64,000 bases of DNA, taken from Protaetiibacter intestinalis. GTDB lineage: Bacteria > Actinomycetota > Actinomycetes > Actinomycetales > Microbacteriaceae. The DNA lies in assembly GCF_003627075.1 (NCBI RefSeq), contig NZ_CP032630.1, positions 124,001-188,000 of the forward strand. The letters run 5' to 3'. Under the pieces are notes generated by a model that was not told where the DNA came from, did not search any database, and saw only the letters and a program-made list of their open reading frames with translations. This document shows positions 51,997-61,220 of the stretch, one piece after another; position 1 is the stretch's first letter; every line of letters begins with the position of its first letter. Position numbers and translations under genes: made by a program.

Positions 51997-53022
51997 ATGA
52001 AGAAGATCGGCTTCCTCTCCTTCGGACACTGGTCCGCCTCCCCCGGTTCGCAGACCCGCAGCGCCTCCGACGTGCTGCTGCAGTCGATCGACCTCGCGGT
52101 CGCCGCCGAGGAGCTCGGCGCCGACGGCGCGTACTTCCGCGTGCACCACTACGCCCACCAGCTCGGCAGCCCCTTCCCGCTGCTCGCCGCCGCGGGTGCC
52201 AAGACGAGCCGCATCGAGCTCGGCACGGGCGTCATCGACATGCGCTACGAGAACCCGCTCTACATGGCCGAGGATGCCGGCGCGGCCGACCTCATCGCGG
52301 GCGGCCGCCTGCAGCTCGGCGTCTCGCGCGGCTCACCCGAGCAGGTCATCGACGGCTGGCGCTACTTCGGCTACGACGCCCCCGAGGGGCAGACGATGGC
52401 GGATGTCGCCCGCAGCAACACCGAGGTGTTCCTCAAGGTCATCGACGGCGCCCGCTTCGCCGACCCCAACCCGCGGCCCATGTTCGCGAACCCGCATCCG
52501 GGGCCCCTCGGCATCCAGCCGCAGTCGCCGGGCCTGCGCGACCGCATCTGGTGGGGCGCCGGATCGGATGCCACGGCCGTCTGGGCGGCCGAGCAGGGCA
52601 TGAACCTCATGAGCTCGACGCTCAAGGAGGACGAGTCGGGCGAGCCCTTCCACGTGCAGCAGCGCAAGCAGATCGAGAAGTTCCACGCCGCGTGGAAGGA
52701 GGCCGGCCACGAGCGCGAGCCGCGCACCTCGGTGAGCCGCTCGATCTTCGCCCTCGTCGACGACCGCGACCGCATGTACTTCGGCGGCGGACAGCGCGAC
52801 GAGGACGACCAGTTCGGCCGGCTCGACGACTACCGCGCCGTCTTCGGCCGCAGCTACGCCGCCGAGCCCGACCGGCTCGTCGAGCAGCTGCGCGAGGACG
52901 AGGCGATCGCCGCCGCCGACACCCTGCTGCTCACGATCCCCAACCAGCTCGGCGTCGACTACAACGCCCACGCGCTCGAGGCGATCCTCACGCACGTGGC
53001 CCCCGAGCTCGGCTGGCGCTGA
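51997..53022 (+). CDS. LLM-class flavin-dependent oxidoreductase
   Basis: A 341-aa luciferase-like enzyme: MKKIGFLSFGHW, AEELGADGAYFRVHHYAHQL, IELGTGVIDMRYENPLYMAE, GRLQLGVSRGSPEQVIDGWR. FMN or F420 and an oxygen- or hydride-transfer role are expected. It is only distantly similar to the protein at 3074. The start ATG at 51997 gives a proper first strand. Convergent with the 3-hydroxyacyl-CoA dehydrogenase gene. Substrate unknown. Confidence 0.88.
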   Translation: MKKIGFLSFGHWSASPGSQTRSASDVLLQSIDLAVAAEELGADGAYFRVHHYAHQLGSPFPLLAAAGAKTSRIELGTGVIDMRYENPLYMAEDAGAADLIAGGRLQLGVSRGSPEQVIDGWRYFGYDAPEGQTMADVARSNTEVFLKVIDGARFADPNPRPMFANPHPGPLGIQPQSPGLRDRIWWGAGSDATAVWAAEQGMNLMSSTLKEDESGEPFHVQQRKQIEKFHAAWKEAGHEREPRTSVSRSIFALVDDRDRMYFGGGQRDEDDQFGRLDDYRAVFGRSYAAEPDRLVEQLREDEAIAAADTLLLTIPNQLGVDYNAHALEAILTHVAPELGWR

Positions 53023-53043
53023 GCTCGGGGCCCGTCGCTCAGC
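53018..53043. terminator. Bidirectional hairpin between convergent genes
   Basis: GCTGAGC (53018-53024) pairs with GCTCAGC (53037-53043) around a 12-base loop, overlapping both stop codons. Confidence 0.4.
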
Positions 53044-53896
53044 TGTACTCGTAGAAGCCGACGCCCGTCGAGACGCCGAGCTTGCCCTTGTCGATGTACT
53101 CGCTCTTCAGCCACTCGGCGAGCGGCTGCCCCTGCTCACCGCTGTGGGCGAGGATGTTGTAGGGCGTGGTCAGTCCGATGACGTCGATGATCTGGAACGG
53201 CCCGAGCGGTGCACCGGTCGCGATGCGCCACACCTTGTCGATGTCGGCTGGCTCCGCGTACTTCCCCGCCGCGAGCGCGAGTCCCGCGTTCAGGAACGGC
53301 ACGAGCAGCGAGTTGAGCACGTAGCCGGCCTTCTCCTTGTGGATCGGGATCGGCACCATGCCGATCTCGCCGGCGAACGCGACGAGCTCGTCGAAGACGA
53401 CCGGGTCGGTGTCGGCGGTTCCCATGACCTCCGCGGTGTTGTACTTCCACACCTGGTTGGCGAAGTGCAGCGCGAGGAACTTCGCGGGGCGGCCCGTGGC
53501 ATCCTTCAGGTCGCTCGGCAGCAGCGTGGAGGAGTTGGTGGCGAAGATCGTCTTCTCGGGGGCGACCTTGCCGAGCTTCTCGTAGGTGTCGCGCTTGAGC
53601 TCGAGCACCTCCGGCACGGCCTCGATGACGAGGTCGGCGTCCTTCACGGCGTCGGCGAGGTCGGAGGAGTAGCGGATGCGGGTGAGCGCCTCCTCGGCCT
53701 TGCCCTCGGTCGCGCCGGGCACGTGGTCGACGCGGTAGGTGGTGGCGAGGCCCTCGAAGCGGTCCTTCGCCTTCTCGAGGATCTCGTCGCTGATGTCGTA
53801 GGCGGTCACCTGGAAGCCGCTGTAGGCGGTCTGGTAGGCGATCTGCGAGCCGAGCACGCCGGTTCCGAGAACCGTGACGTTGCGGATGGCGCTCAT
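53039..53896 (-). CDS. 3-hydroxyacyl-CoA dehydrogenase
   Basis: A 285-aa short-form enzyme: Rossmann motif VTVLGTGVLGSQIAYQTAYS, NAD-choosing Asp in YDISDE, catalytic ALHFANQV (His) with ATNSSTLLPSDL, and C-terminal helical domain (EKAGYVLNSLLVPFLNAGLA). It oxidises L-3-hydroxyacyl-CoA (3-hydroxybutyryl-CoA in short-form members) in fatty-acid degradation or related pathways. A TetR gene lies just upstream on the same strand (47-base gap) and probably regulates it. Confidence 0.9.
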   Translation of the reverse strand: MSAIRNVTVLGTGVLGSQIAYQTAYSGFQVTAYDISDEILEKAKDRFEGLATTYRVDHVPGATEGKAEEALTRIRYSSDLADAVKDADLVIEAVPEVLELKRDTYEKLGKVAPEKTIFATNSSTLLPSDLKDATGRPAKFLALHFANQVWKYNTAEVMGTADTDPVVFDELVAFAGEIGMVPIPIHKEKAGYVLNSLLVPFLNAGLALAAGKYAEPADIDKVWRIATGAPLGPFQIIDVIGLTTPYNILAHSGEQGQPLAEWLKSEYIDKGKLGVSTGVGFYEYS

Positions 53897-53943
53897 GGGA
53901 TGGTGTCCTTCCTGTCTTCCCCTGCGGGGTCCCTTGTGGGGTG

Positions 53944-54573
53944 TCAGCGCGCCGGTGTGCCGGTGCGCGCGCCCGCGACGAGTTGCGCGATCTGGGTGCG
54001 CAGGTCGTCGAGGGTGTCGTGGTGTGCGTGGGCGCCCGTGGAGTTGCGGGCGATCGCGAGATGGGTGACCGCGAACACGGATGCCGCGGCGAGCCGCGCG
54101 GCGTCGGCGCCGGTCGCGGGGTGGTCGGCGAGCAACCGCGCGGCGATGGACCGCTCGATCTCGGCGATGAGCTCGAGGCCCGCGCCGCGATACTGCTCGG
54201 TGGGCGGCCCGAAGAGCAGCTCGCGCTGATAGGCGGTGGCGTTCTCGGGGGCGCGCGCGGCATCCGTGACGATGGGGGCGACCATGGCGTAGACCGCGTC
54301 GGCGGTGTCGCCCCGTTCGGCGGCGGCGCGCCGCCCCTCCTCGACGGAGGCGCGCAGCAGTTCGTTGTAGACCATGAGCAGCAGCTCGCCCTTGGTGGCG
54401 GCGTAGCGGAACAGGGTGCCGGCGGCGACGTCGGCGCGCTCGGAGATCTCCTGGGTGGTGACGGCGGCGAAGCCGCGCTCCTGGAACAGTTCGGCGGCGG
54501 CGGCGAAGATGCGCTCGCGCTTCTCGAGCATGTTCCGGTCGCGACGCCCGAGGGCTGCGGTCGTGGTGGCCAT
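53944..54573 (-). CDS. TetR-family repressor
   Basis: A 209-aa regulator with HTH RIFAAAAELFQERGFAAVTT, then EISERADVAAGTLFRYAATK. The ATG at 54573 has AAGGAGG 5-6 bases upstream; the first ATG at 54600 lies too near the promoter. It precedes the 3-hydroxyacyl-CoA dehydrogenase gene, suggesting an acyl-CoA or fatty-acid ligand (inference). A TATAAT box and TGAGT/ACTCA operator are directly upstream, indicating autoregulation. Confidence 0.88.
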   Translation of the reverse strand: MATTTAALGRRDRNMLEKRERIFAAAAELFQERGFAAVTTQEISERADVAAGTLFRYAATKGELLLMVYNELLRASVEEGRRAAAERGDTADAVYAMVAPIVTDAARAPENATAYQRELLFGPPTEQYRGAGLELIAEIERSIAARLLADHPATGADAARLAAASVFAVTHLAIARNSTGAHAHHDTLDDLRTQIAQLVAGARTGTPAR

Positions 54574-54603
54574 CCCGACCTCCTTACTGATCCGACTCAT
54601 TTC

Positions 54604-54620
54604 TGAGTGTACTCATTATA
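54604..54620 (-). promoter_or_regulatory. TATAAT box overlapping TetR operator
   Basis: A consensus TATAAT (54615-54620, minus strand) overlaps the palindrome TGAGTGTACTCA (54604-54615). A further ACTCA...TGAGT pair lies just downstream. Repressor binding would occlude the promoter. Confidence 0.6.
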
Positions 54621-54647
54621 TTCGTCGTCGCAATCCCCCGGGGCCGG

Positions 54648-54653
54648 GATACT
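54648..54653 (+). promoter_or_regulatory. -10 hexamer of DDN-like gene
   Basis: GATACT, 6 bases before the GTG at 54660. Confidence 0.4.
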
Positions 54654-54659
54654 GGACGC

Positions 54660-55118
54660 GTGACCGACGCCCCCCGCCGCTACCTGAAGCCCGGCGGCTT
54701 CACCAACCGCGTGTTCAACCCCTTCGTCGCCTGGCTCGTGCGCCGCGGCGTGGGGCTCAAGGGCGCCGCCATCCTCGAGGTGCGGGGCCGGAAGTCCGGC
54801 GAGCCGCGCACGACACCCGTCAACCCGCTGCCCCTCGACGGCGAGCGCTACCTGCTCGCGCCGCGCGGCGAGACCGAGTGGGTGCGCAACATCCGCGTCG
54901 CGGGCCGGGCTGCGCTCATCACCCGACGCGGACGCACCGAGTTCGCGGTCGTCGAGGTGCCGGACGCCGAGAAGCTGCCCGTCATCCGCGCCTACCTGAA
55001 GGAGTGGGCGTGGGAGGTGGGCGCCTTCTTCGAGGGACTGTCGGCGGACTCGAGCGACAAGGAGGTCGCCGCGGTCGCCTCCGGCTTCCCCGTGTTCCGC
55101 ATCCTGCCCGCCGACTGA
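54660..55118 (+). CDS. Deazaflavin(F420)-dependent nitroreductase-family protein
   Basis: A 152-aa split-barrel protein of the DDN/nitroreductase family: KPGGFTNRVFNPFVAWLVRR, then ILEVRGRKSGEPRTTPVNPL (F420/phosphate site), YLLAPRGETEWVRNIRVAGR. These reduce nitro compounds or quinones with F420H2 or bind heme/FMN. The GTG at 54660 is supported by the -10 spacing. Divergent from the TetR gene; no partner gene is evident. Confidence 0.88.
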   Translation: MTDAPRRYLKPGGFTNRVFNPFVAWLVRRGVGLKGAAILEVRGRKSGEPRTTPVNPLPLDGERYLLAPRGETEWVRNIRVAGRAALITRRGRTEFAVVEVPDAEKLPVIRAYLKEWAWEVGAFFEGLSADSSDKEVAAVASGFPVFRILPAD

Positions 55119-55158
55119 CGATCCGCCGCGAGCCCGGCGCGCGAGCTGCGGGCGGGGT

Positions 55159-55164
55159 TAGCGT
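55159..55164 (+). promoter_or_regulatory. -10 hexamer of DipZ gene
   Basis: TAGCGT, 6 bases before the GTG at 55171. Confidence 0.45.
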
Positions 55165-55170
55165 GTCCCC

Positions 55171-56874
55171 GTGACGCTGGTGTTCATCGGGCTCGTGGGC
55201 GGGCTGCTCACCGGGATCTCGCCGTGCATCCTGCCCGTGCTGCCCGTCGTGTTCCTCGGCGGGGCGTCCCGCGGTGTCGCCGCGCCGACCGGCCCGGATG
55301 CCGTGCCGAGTCGCGCACGCCCGCTGCTCATCGTGCTCGGCCTCACCGTGAGCTTCGCGCTCTTCACCCTGCTCGGCACCGCGATCCTGAGCCTCCTGCA
55401 GCTGCCCGCCGACCTCATCCGCTGGCTGGGCCTCATCGTGCTCGTGCTGCTCGGGCTCGCGATGATCGTGCCCGCGATCGGCCACTGGGTCGAGAAGCCC
55501 TTCGCCCGGATCCCGCAGCGCTACGTCTCGCCCGACCGCGGCGGCTTCGTGCTCGGACTCGCCCTCGGCGCCGTGTTCGTGCCGTGCGCGGGGCCCGTGC
55601 TCGCGGCCATCACGGTCGCCGGCGCGACGGGCGAGCTCGGCCCCGGCACGATCGCGCTGACCCTCGCCTTCGCGGTCGGCTGCGCCATCCCGCTGCTCGT
55701 GTTCGCGCTCGCCGGGCGCCAGCTCGCGACGCGGATCGCCGCGTTCCGTACGCGGCAGCGGCTCGTGCAGGTGGCGAGCGGCGCCGTCATGATCGCGCTC
55801 GCGGTGGCCCTCACCTTCAACGTGTCCGACGTCATCCAGCGCCTCATCCCGAACTACACCGAGGCGCTCGCCGCGGCCGCCGGCAGCGGGGTCTCCGAGG
55901 CGCTCGGCGAGAGCCGGGCCGACGATGCGCTGTTCCAGTGCCAGCTGCACGCCACGTACGACGTCATCGAGGGCGACGACTGCGGGCCGGCGCCCGAGTT
56001 CGCCGGCATCCAGGAGTGGCTCAACACCCCGGGCGGCGAGCCGCTCACGATCGCCGGGCTCGCCGGCCGGGTGGTGCTCGTCGACTTCTGGGCCTACTCG
56101 TGCATCAACTGCCAGCGCGAACTGCCGCACGTGCAGGCGTGGGCAGAGGCGTACGCCAACGCGGGGTTCACGGCCATCGGCGTGCACACCCCCGAGTACG
56201 CCTTCGAGCACGTCGTCGACAACGTGCGCGCGGGCGCCGAACGGATCGGCGTGACCTTCCCGATCGCGATCGACAACGACTACGGCACCTGGAACGCCTA
56301 CGACAACGACGTGTGGCCGGCGAGCTACCTCGTCGACGCGACCGGCGAGGTGCGCTACGTGTTCTACGGCGAGGGCTCCTCCACCTACGAGGAGCAGCTC
56401 ATCCGCGAACTGCTCGTCGAGGCCGAGCCGGACGCGGCGCTGCCCGCCGCCGTGCAGCTCCCCGACACGACGCCCACCGACCCCCGGCAGAGCCGGGAGA
56501 CCTACCTCGGCGCCGACCGGGTCGCCTACTACGCGGGCGGCGGCGACTACGGCGTCGGCGAGCACGACTTCGCCGACGCCGTCGGCCTGCCCGACGGCGG
56601 ATTCCAGCTCGAGGGCACCTGGACGGTCGGCCCCGAGTCCCTCACCTCGGGCGCGGGGGCGAGCATCCGCCTGGACTACCGCGCCGCGAAGGTCTACCTC
56701 GACGTCGGCGGCGAGGGGACGCTCACCGTCCACCAGGGCAGCCGCACCGAGACGATCGAGGTGTCGGGCCCGCCGAACCTCGCGACCCTCGTCTCCCGCG
56801 CCGAGCCCGCCGACGGCGAGCTCACGGTCGAGCTGTCGCCGGGGCTCGACGCGTACTCGTTCACCTTCGGGTGA
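55171..56874 (+). CDS. dipZ: DipZ-type fusion: CcdA membrane part, TlpA-like thioredoxin, beta-sandwich tail
   Basis: A 567-aa three-part protein. Residues 1-225 form a CcdA/DsbD transmembrane core with the redox cysteines Cys19 (GISPCILPVLP) and Cys139 (VFVPCAGPVLA). About 270-420 is an extracytoplasmic TlpA-like thioredoxin with active site CINC (311-314) in DFWAYSCINCQRELPH. The last ~150 residues form a carbohydrate-binding-like beta-sandwich (YYAGGGDYGVGEHDFADA on). It passes electrons from cytosolic thioredoxin to exported proteins, as for mycobacterial DipZ. Two extra cysteines (FQCQLH, DDCGPAP) flank the linker. Confidence 0.9.
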   Translation: MTLVFIGLVGGLLTGISPCILPVLPVVFLGGASRGVAAPTGPDAVPSRARPLLIVLGLTVSFALFTLLGTAILSLLQLPADLIRWLGLIVLVLLGLAMIVPAIGHWVEKPFARIPQRYVSPDRGGFVLGLALGAVFVPCAGPVLAAITVAGATGELGPGTIALTLAFAVGCAIPLLVFALAGRQLATRIAAFRTRQRLVQVASGAVMIALAVALTFNVSDVIQRLIPNYTEALAAAAGSGVSEALGESRADDALFQCQLHATYDVIEGDDCGPAPEFAGIQEWLNTPGGEPLTIAGLAGRVVLVDFWAYSCINCQRELPHVQAWAEAYANAGFTAIGVHTPEYAFEHVVDNVRAGAERIGVTFPIAIDNDYGTWNAYDNDVWPASYLVDATGEVRYVFYGEGSSTYEEQLIRELLVEAEPDAALPAAVQLPDTTPTDPRQSRETYLGADRVAYYAGGGDYGVGEHDFADAVGLPDGGFQLEGTWTVGPESLTSGAGASIRLDYRAAKVYLDVGGEGTLTVHQGSRTETIEVSGPPNLATLVSRAEPADGELTVELSPGLDAYSFTFG

Positions 56875-56932
56875 CGACGAGGGGGTGCGCCAGACTCGCG
56901 GCGGAGCCGCGGACCGCGGGAGGATGGCGCGC

Positions 56933-58192
56933 ATGAGCCGGTTCCTGCTGACCACGATGCCGTTCACCGGTCATGTCGCGCCCATGGCGGCCATCGCACG
57001 CCAACTCGTCGACCGCGGGCACAACGTGCGGTTCTACACCGGTTCACGGTTCCGGGCACGGGTCGAGGCGACCGGCGCCCGACTCGTCCCGTGGCGCGAG
57101 GCACCCGACTTCGACGAGAACGACCTCCCCGCGACCTTCCCGCGCCTCGTCGGAAAGAAGGGCCTGCAGCAGTTGCTGGTCAACATGGTCGACTGCTTCA
57201 TCCAGACCGCCCCCGCCCAGGTCGCCGACCTCGCCGCCGAGTGGCAGCGCGAGCCCTGGGATGCGCTGGCCGCCGACGAGACGTCGGTCGGCGCCGTCCT
57301 GTTCAGCCTGACCCGGGGGACGCCGTGGGCCACGGTCGCCGTCATCCCGTTGAACCTCCCGGGACCGGGCGGACCACCGAGCGGCATGGGCCTCAGCCCG
57401 GGCACGAACCCGCTCACGAGGACGCGCGACGCGGCACTGCGCGGACTCGTGCCCCTCGTGTCACGGCCGCTGGCCGGCCCCCTCGCCGACGCGCAGCGCG
57501 CCGTGGGACTCGAACCGAGCGGTCTCACGATGGATCGCATGGTCTTCTCCCGCTCGCTCATCGCGGCCAGCGGCTCCCCCCTCCTCGACTACCGCCGCGC
57601 CGACCGTCCCGCCCACCTGCACTTCGTCGGAGAGCTCGCCTCGCCGCCCGCATCGCACACGCTTCCGCCGTGGTGGGGTGACCTGGACGGGCGCCGCGTC
57701 GTGCTCGTGACGCAGGGCACGCAGAACATCGATCCGGGCGACCTCATCCGTCCCGCGCTGGACGCGCTCGCCGACCGCGACGTCATCGTCGTCGCGACGA
57801 CGGGCGTTCCCGGGCAGGACTCCTTCCCGTTCCCCGTGCCGCCGAACGCCCGGGTCGCAGGCTTCGTGCCGTTCGCCGATCTGCTGCCCCGCGTGGAACT
57901 CGCGATCACGAACGGCGGATGGGGCGGCACGATCGCCATGCTCGGCCACGGCATCCCACTGATCGTGGCCGGCGGCGACCTCGACAAACCCGAGATCGCC
58001 GCCCGGGTCGCCTGGTCGGGCGCGGGTATCAACCTGCGCACCGGCACGCCGACGTCCGCCGCCATCCGCGCCGCCGTCGACCGGGTACTGCACGAATCCG
58101 CGTTCCGCGAGGCCGCATCACGGGTCGGAGCGGAACTCGGCTCGCTGGGCGGAGCCTCGCGGGCTGCCGAGCTGCTCGAGCGCACGCGGTAA
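56933..58192 (+). CDS. Family 1 glycosyltransferase (MGT type)
   Basis: A 419-aa GT-B enzyme. The N-terminal acceptor domain starts FLLTTMPFTGHVAPMAAIAR. The C-terminal donor domain has VVLVTQGTQNIDPGDLIRPA and the nucleotide-sugar loop VELAITNGGWGGTIAMLGHG, then GDLDKPEIAARV in place of the usual PxxxDQ. It would transfer a sugar from a UDP/TDP donor to a small molecule such as a macrolide or flavonoid. GGGAGG lies 9 bases before ATG 56933; ATG 56924 abuts that site. It may detoxify by glycosylation. Confidence 0.85.
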   Translation: MSRFLLTTMPFTGHVAPMAAIARQLVDRGHNVRFYTGSRFRARVEATGARLVPWREAPDFDENDLPATFPRLVGKKGLQQLLVNMVDCFIQTAPAQVADLAAEWQREPWDALAADETSVGAVLFSLTRGTPWATVAVIPLNLPGPGGPPSGMGLSPGTNPLTRTRDAALRGLVPLVSRPLAGPLADAQRAVGLEPSGLTMDRMVFSRSLIAASGSPLLDYRRADRPAHLHFVGELASPPASHTLPPWWGDLDGRRVVLVTQGTQNIDPGDLIRPALDALADRDVIVVATTGVPGQDSFPFPVPPNARVAGFVPFADLLPRVELAITNGGWGGTIAMLGHGIPLIVAGGDLDKPEIAARVAWSGAGINLRTGTPTSAAIRAAVDRVLHESAFREAASRVGAELGSLGGASRAAELLERTR

Positions 58193-58204
58193 GTCACCTA
58201 TCGG

Positions 58205-58277
58205 TGGATCTGAGGGGACTCGAACCCCTGACCCCCTGCATGCCATGCAGGTGCGCTACCAGCTGCGCCACAGACCC
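58205..58277 (-). tRNA. tRNA-Ala (anticodon GGC)
   Basis: A 73-nt cloverleaf read on the minus strand, 58277 to 58205. The acceptor stem GGGTCTG/CAGATCC holds G3:U70, the alanine identity pair. The anticodon arm is CCTGC-ATGGCAT-GCAGG with GGC in the loop, and the T arm is GGTTCGAGTCCC. The CCA end is not encoded (ACCG follows). A TAAGCT -10 candidate lies at 58312-58317. Confidence 0.97.
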
Positions 58278-58398
58278 GGGCTGACCTCCGTCTCCGGAGA
58301 CAACTCACCTAGCTTACAACATGACGGAGGGGGTCACGATACGCCCGCTGCGCGGGCTACTCGACCAGCGGGGTTGGACCGGGTGCGACGATGGAGGC

Positions 58399-58950
58399 AT
58401 GAGCGAACCCATCACGATCGCCGTCACGCGCCGCGTCGACCCGGAGCGGGCGGCGGAGGTCGCGGCGTGGGCCCGCGCGGGGCAGGACCTGCTGAGCGCG
58501 CGGCCCGGCTACCTCGGCTCGGGCTGGATCCGCCCCGACCCGGCCAGCCCCGAGTGGCACATGCTGTTCCGGTTCGCGGATGCCGCGAGCCTCGCCGCGT
58601 GGGAGGCCTCGCCCGAGCGCGCGTGGTGGGTGGGCTCGGCGCAGGGGCTCGTGGAGGACGCCCGCCACGAGCGTCGCACCGGCATCGAGGGCTGGTTCGA
58701 CGAGCCCGCATCCGTCGAGGTGCTGCCGATCGCGCCGCCCGCTCCCCCGCGCTGGAAGCAGATGGTGGCGATCTTCATCGCCTTCTACCCGCTGAGTCTC
58801 GCCGCGAACGCGCTGTTCGGGTGGCTCATCCCGGGTTGGCCGCTGTGGCTGCGGGTGCTCGTCGCGGTGCTCGTGGTGACGCCGGTGATGACCTACGCGG
58901 CGCTGCCGCTCGTGACGCGGGCGCTGCGCCCGTGGCTCACTCGGCGGTGA
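58399..58950 (+). CDS. Antibiotic-biosynthesis-monooxygenase (ABM)-like protein with two membrane helices
   Basis: A 183-aa protein. The first ~100 residues are a dimeric alpha-beta barrel of the ABM type (ITIAVTRRVDPERAAEVAAW, then FRFADAASLAAWEASPERAW). Two helices follow (QMVAIFIAFYPLSLAANALF, LWLRVLVAVLVVTPVMTYAA). This soluble-barrel plus two-TM layout is frequent and of unknown function. ATG 58399 is preceded by GGAGG and by GACGAT 6 bases upstream. Its 3' end overlaps rsfS by 14 bases tail to tail. Confidence 0.82.
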   Translation: MSEPITIAVTRRVDPERAAEVAAWARAGQDLLSARPGYLGSGWIRPDPASPEWHMLFRFADAASLAAWEASPERAWWVGSAQGLVEDARHERRTGIEGWFDEPASVEVLPIAPPAPPRWKQMVAIFIAFYPLSLAANALFGWLIPGWPLWLRVLVAVLVVTPVMTYAALPLVTRALRPWLTRR

Positions 58951-59317
58951 CGGAGGGCTCCTCGAGCTCGAGCGGGATGACGGGGCAGTCCTTCCAGAGG
59001 CGCTCGAGCGAGTAGAACAGGCGATCCTCCTCGTGGAACACGTGCACCACGAGGTCGCCGAAGTCGAGCAGCACCCAGCGGCCCTCGGTGCGTCCCTCGC
59101 GACGCAGCGTCTTCACGCCCGCGTCGTTCAGCACATCCTCGACCTCGGAGGCGATGGCGAGCACGTTGCGCTCGTTGTCGCCGGAGGCGAGCAGGAAGGC
59201 GTCGGTCAGCGGCAGCGGACCCGAGACGTCGAGTGCGACGAGGTCCTCGGCCTTCTTGGAGTCGGCGGCGCGGGCGGCGAGGCGCACGAGTTCGCGCGCG
59301 CGATCGGAGGCAGTCAC
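58937..59317 (-). CDS. rsfS: Ribosomal silencing factor RsfS
   Basis: A 126-aa Iojap/RsfS protein: ARAADSKKAEDLVALDVSGP, ASGDNERNVLAIASEVEDVL, RREGRTEGRWVLLDFGDLVV-HVFHEE. It binds uL14 and blocks 30S-50S joining when nutrients are scarce. The start is a GTG at 59317. It is the third gene of the nadD / Pro-rich protein / rsfS group, the usual neighbourhood in actinobacteria. Confidence 0.95.
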   Translation of the reverse strand: MTASDRARELVRLAARAADSKKAEDLVALDVSGPLPLTDAFLLASGDNERNVLAIASEVEDVLNDAGVKTLRREGRTEGRWVLLDFGDLVVHVFHEEDRLFYSLERLWKDCPVIPLELEEPSVTAE

Positions 59318-59345
59318 AGAGGAGGGTTCTTCTTCCGGGTCACGG

Positions 59346-61220
59346 TCAGCCGAGCACGCCCGAGGTGAGCGCCACGACGAGCAGGGTCACGACGACCACC
59401 GCCATGCCGACGGCCGAGATGATGAGCGCGGTGAGCGCACGGTTGCCGCGCTTGGGCTTGATGGTGCCGATGAGCTCGCGCGAGGAGGTGTGGGTGCTGA
59501 CGGCGCGGATGGCACGCACCGGCTGCGAGTCGGTCGCCGCCACCTGAACGTCGCCCGGGTCGAGCAGGTGGTCCAGGTCGGACTCGTCGAGCTGCGTCGG
59601 CAGGGCGCCCGTCGACGACAGGCTCGCGGGCAGCGAGATGGAGCCGGTGACGAGCACGTCGCCCGTGCTGGCGACGGGGCTCACGATGATGTCGGGGTTC
59701 GGGATCTCGTCGAGCACGAGGGCGTTGGCGGTCGCGGGTCCGGCTCCGACGCTGCGCGCGAGCGAGCCGGTGGCCGGCTGCGACTCGTCGTCGAGCTCCG
59801 CCTGCCGCGACCAGTGGTTGCGGGGACGCTCCCCCGCGAGCGGCGGCTGCGAGGTGGTGGTCGTCTCGGGGGTGGACTGCACGGGCGGCGCGGACGGCAG
59901 CGACACGGGCGACGCGGAGCCGAGCGGCGGGGCGCTCGAGGTCTCGACGGGCGTGGGCGCCGGAACGCCGAAGCTCGGCGGCGGCACGGTCGCCTGGGCG
60001 AAGGGGGTCGGCGGCTCGAGCCCGGCGGCGTACTGCGCGAAGCTCGGTGCGGCGATCGGCACCGAGGAGGTCGGCGGGAACGCGGGCGTGAACGGCGCGG
60101 CGGGCGGCGCCCCGAGCGGCGACGCGGAGGTGAGCGGGGCGACCGGCTCGGGCGTCGGGAAGACGGGCGCGGGCTGCGCGGCCGGGGCGGGAGGGGCCGT
60201 GTGCTGCACGGGCGGCGCGGACGGCTGCGGCGCGGGCACGACGGGCGAGACGCCGGTCTCGCTGCGGAACAAGGCCTCGAAGTCGGCGAGCGCATCCGTG
60301 TGCGGGTCGGCGGGCTCGATGAGCGGCGGCGGCACGTACTCGACCTGCTCGGCGACCACCACGGGACCGGAGGGGGCGTCGTCGTCGACCGTCTCGCCGA
60401 CCAGGATGTCGTCAAAGCTCGGCGGCACGGAGGTCTGCGAGGCGGCCGGCGTGAACGCCGCGAGCCACTCGGGGGCCGCCGCGGGCGGCACCGACGCGAC
60501 CGGGGGCGCGGAGGCGACCGGGGGCGCCGAAGCCACGGGCGGGGCCGACGCGACCGGCGGGGCCGACGCGACCGGCGGGGCCGAAGCGACCGGCGGGGCC
60601 GAAGCGACCGGCGGGGCCGAGAGCACCGGGGGCGCCGACTCGACGGGCGCCGCGGACACCACGCCCGCCTCGCGCTCCTGGGCCTCGCGCAGGGCGCGCA
60701 GCTCGCGACGGCTCAGCGCACCCTCGACGCGCGGCGCCTCGGAGCTCGGCACCTCCGACACGGGCGCCTGCGAGGCGAACCCCTCGTACGCGGGCGGCTC
60801 CTGCACCGGCAGCGGCTGCGAAGCCGTCACGGGCACCTCGGCGCGGCCCTGCGTGCGGTAGTCCAGGTCGGCGCTCTCGGTCGGAGGCTGCTGCCACGTG
60901 GCACGGGCGGCACGCCGCCCCTCGGGGCTGAAGTCGCGGTACCGGAAGCCCTGCTCGGCATCCGCCGCATCCGCCCCCCGCGGCTCCTCGGGCGCCTCAC
61001 CCGCGGACGCGCCGAGCGGAGCGTCGTACTGCGGCAGCGGGGCCCGCCCCTGCGTCACGTAGCTGAGCGGCTCGGGCGTCGTACCCGGATACTGCGGGCC
61101 GGCCGAACCGGTCGCCGCCGCCTCGGCGGCACCCTCGGCGTTCGCCGCGGCGCGCGCGGCCTCGGCCTCGCGCTCCCGGATCGCACGCCGGGAGAGCGGC
61201 TGATCCTGGAAAGTCGTCAT
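59346..61220 (-). CDS. Pro/Ala-rich protein with SAPPV repeats and C-terminal membrane helix
   Basis: A 624-aa low-complexity protein. The basic start ([20 protein letters not shown]) and a second [17 protein letters not shown] segment look helical. A block of about nine SAPPV(A/L) repeats spans residues ~190-244. After a long Pro/Ser/Thr region comes a short conserved-looking domain ([20 protein letters not shown]) and one membrane helix ([20 protein letters not shown]) at the C-terminus. The bulk is therefore cytosolic with a tail anchor. It overlaps the nadD stop (ATGA) and precedes rsfS. Similar spacer proteins occur at this locus in Microbacteriaceae; function unknown. Confidence 0.85.
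   Translation of the reverse strand: MTTFQDQPLSRRAIREREAEAARAAANAEGAAEAAATGSAGPQYPGTTPEPLSYVTQGRAPLPQYDAPLGASAGEAPEEPRGADAADAEQGFRYRDFSPEGRRAARATWQQPPTESADLDYRTQGRAEVPVTASQPLPVQEPPAYEGFASQAPVSEVPSSEAPRVEGALSRRELRALREAQEREAGVVSAAPVESAPPVLSAPPVASAPPVASAPPVASAPPVASAPPVASAPPVASAPPVASVPPAAAPEWLAAFTPAASQTSVPPSFDDILVGETVDDDAPSGPVVVAEQVEYVPPPLIEPADPHTDALADFEALFRSETGVSPVVPAPQPSAPPVQHTAPPAPAAQPAPVFPTPEPVAPLTSASPLGAPPAAPFTPAFPPTSSVPIAAPSFAQYAAGLEPPTPFAQATVPPPSFGVPAPTPVETSSAPPLGSASPVSLPSAPPVQSTPETTTTSQPPLAGERPRNHWSRQAELDDESQPATGSLARSVGAGPATANALVLDEIPNPDIIVSPVASTGDVLVTGSISLPASLSSTGALPTQLDESDLDHLLDPGDVQVAATDSQPVRAIRAVSTHTSSRELIGTIKPKRGNRALTALIISAVGMAVVVVTLLVVALTSGVLG
60489..60652 (-). repeat. 18-bp tandem repeat encoding SAPPVA units
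   Basis: About nine near-identical 18-base units in frame. They differ by single bases (GACGCG versus GAAGCG), indicating recent expansion and likely length variation between strains. Confidence 0.85.

Noticed and set aside
58205..58277. tRNA-Ala as an island attachment site
   Set aside because: No partial tRNA duplicate or integrase lies nearby; the defence island is 27 kb away.
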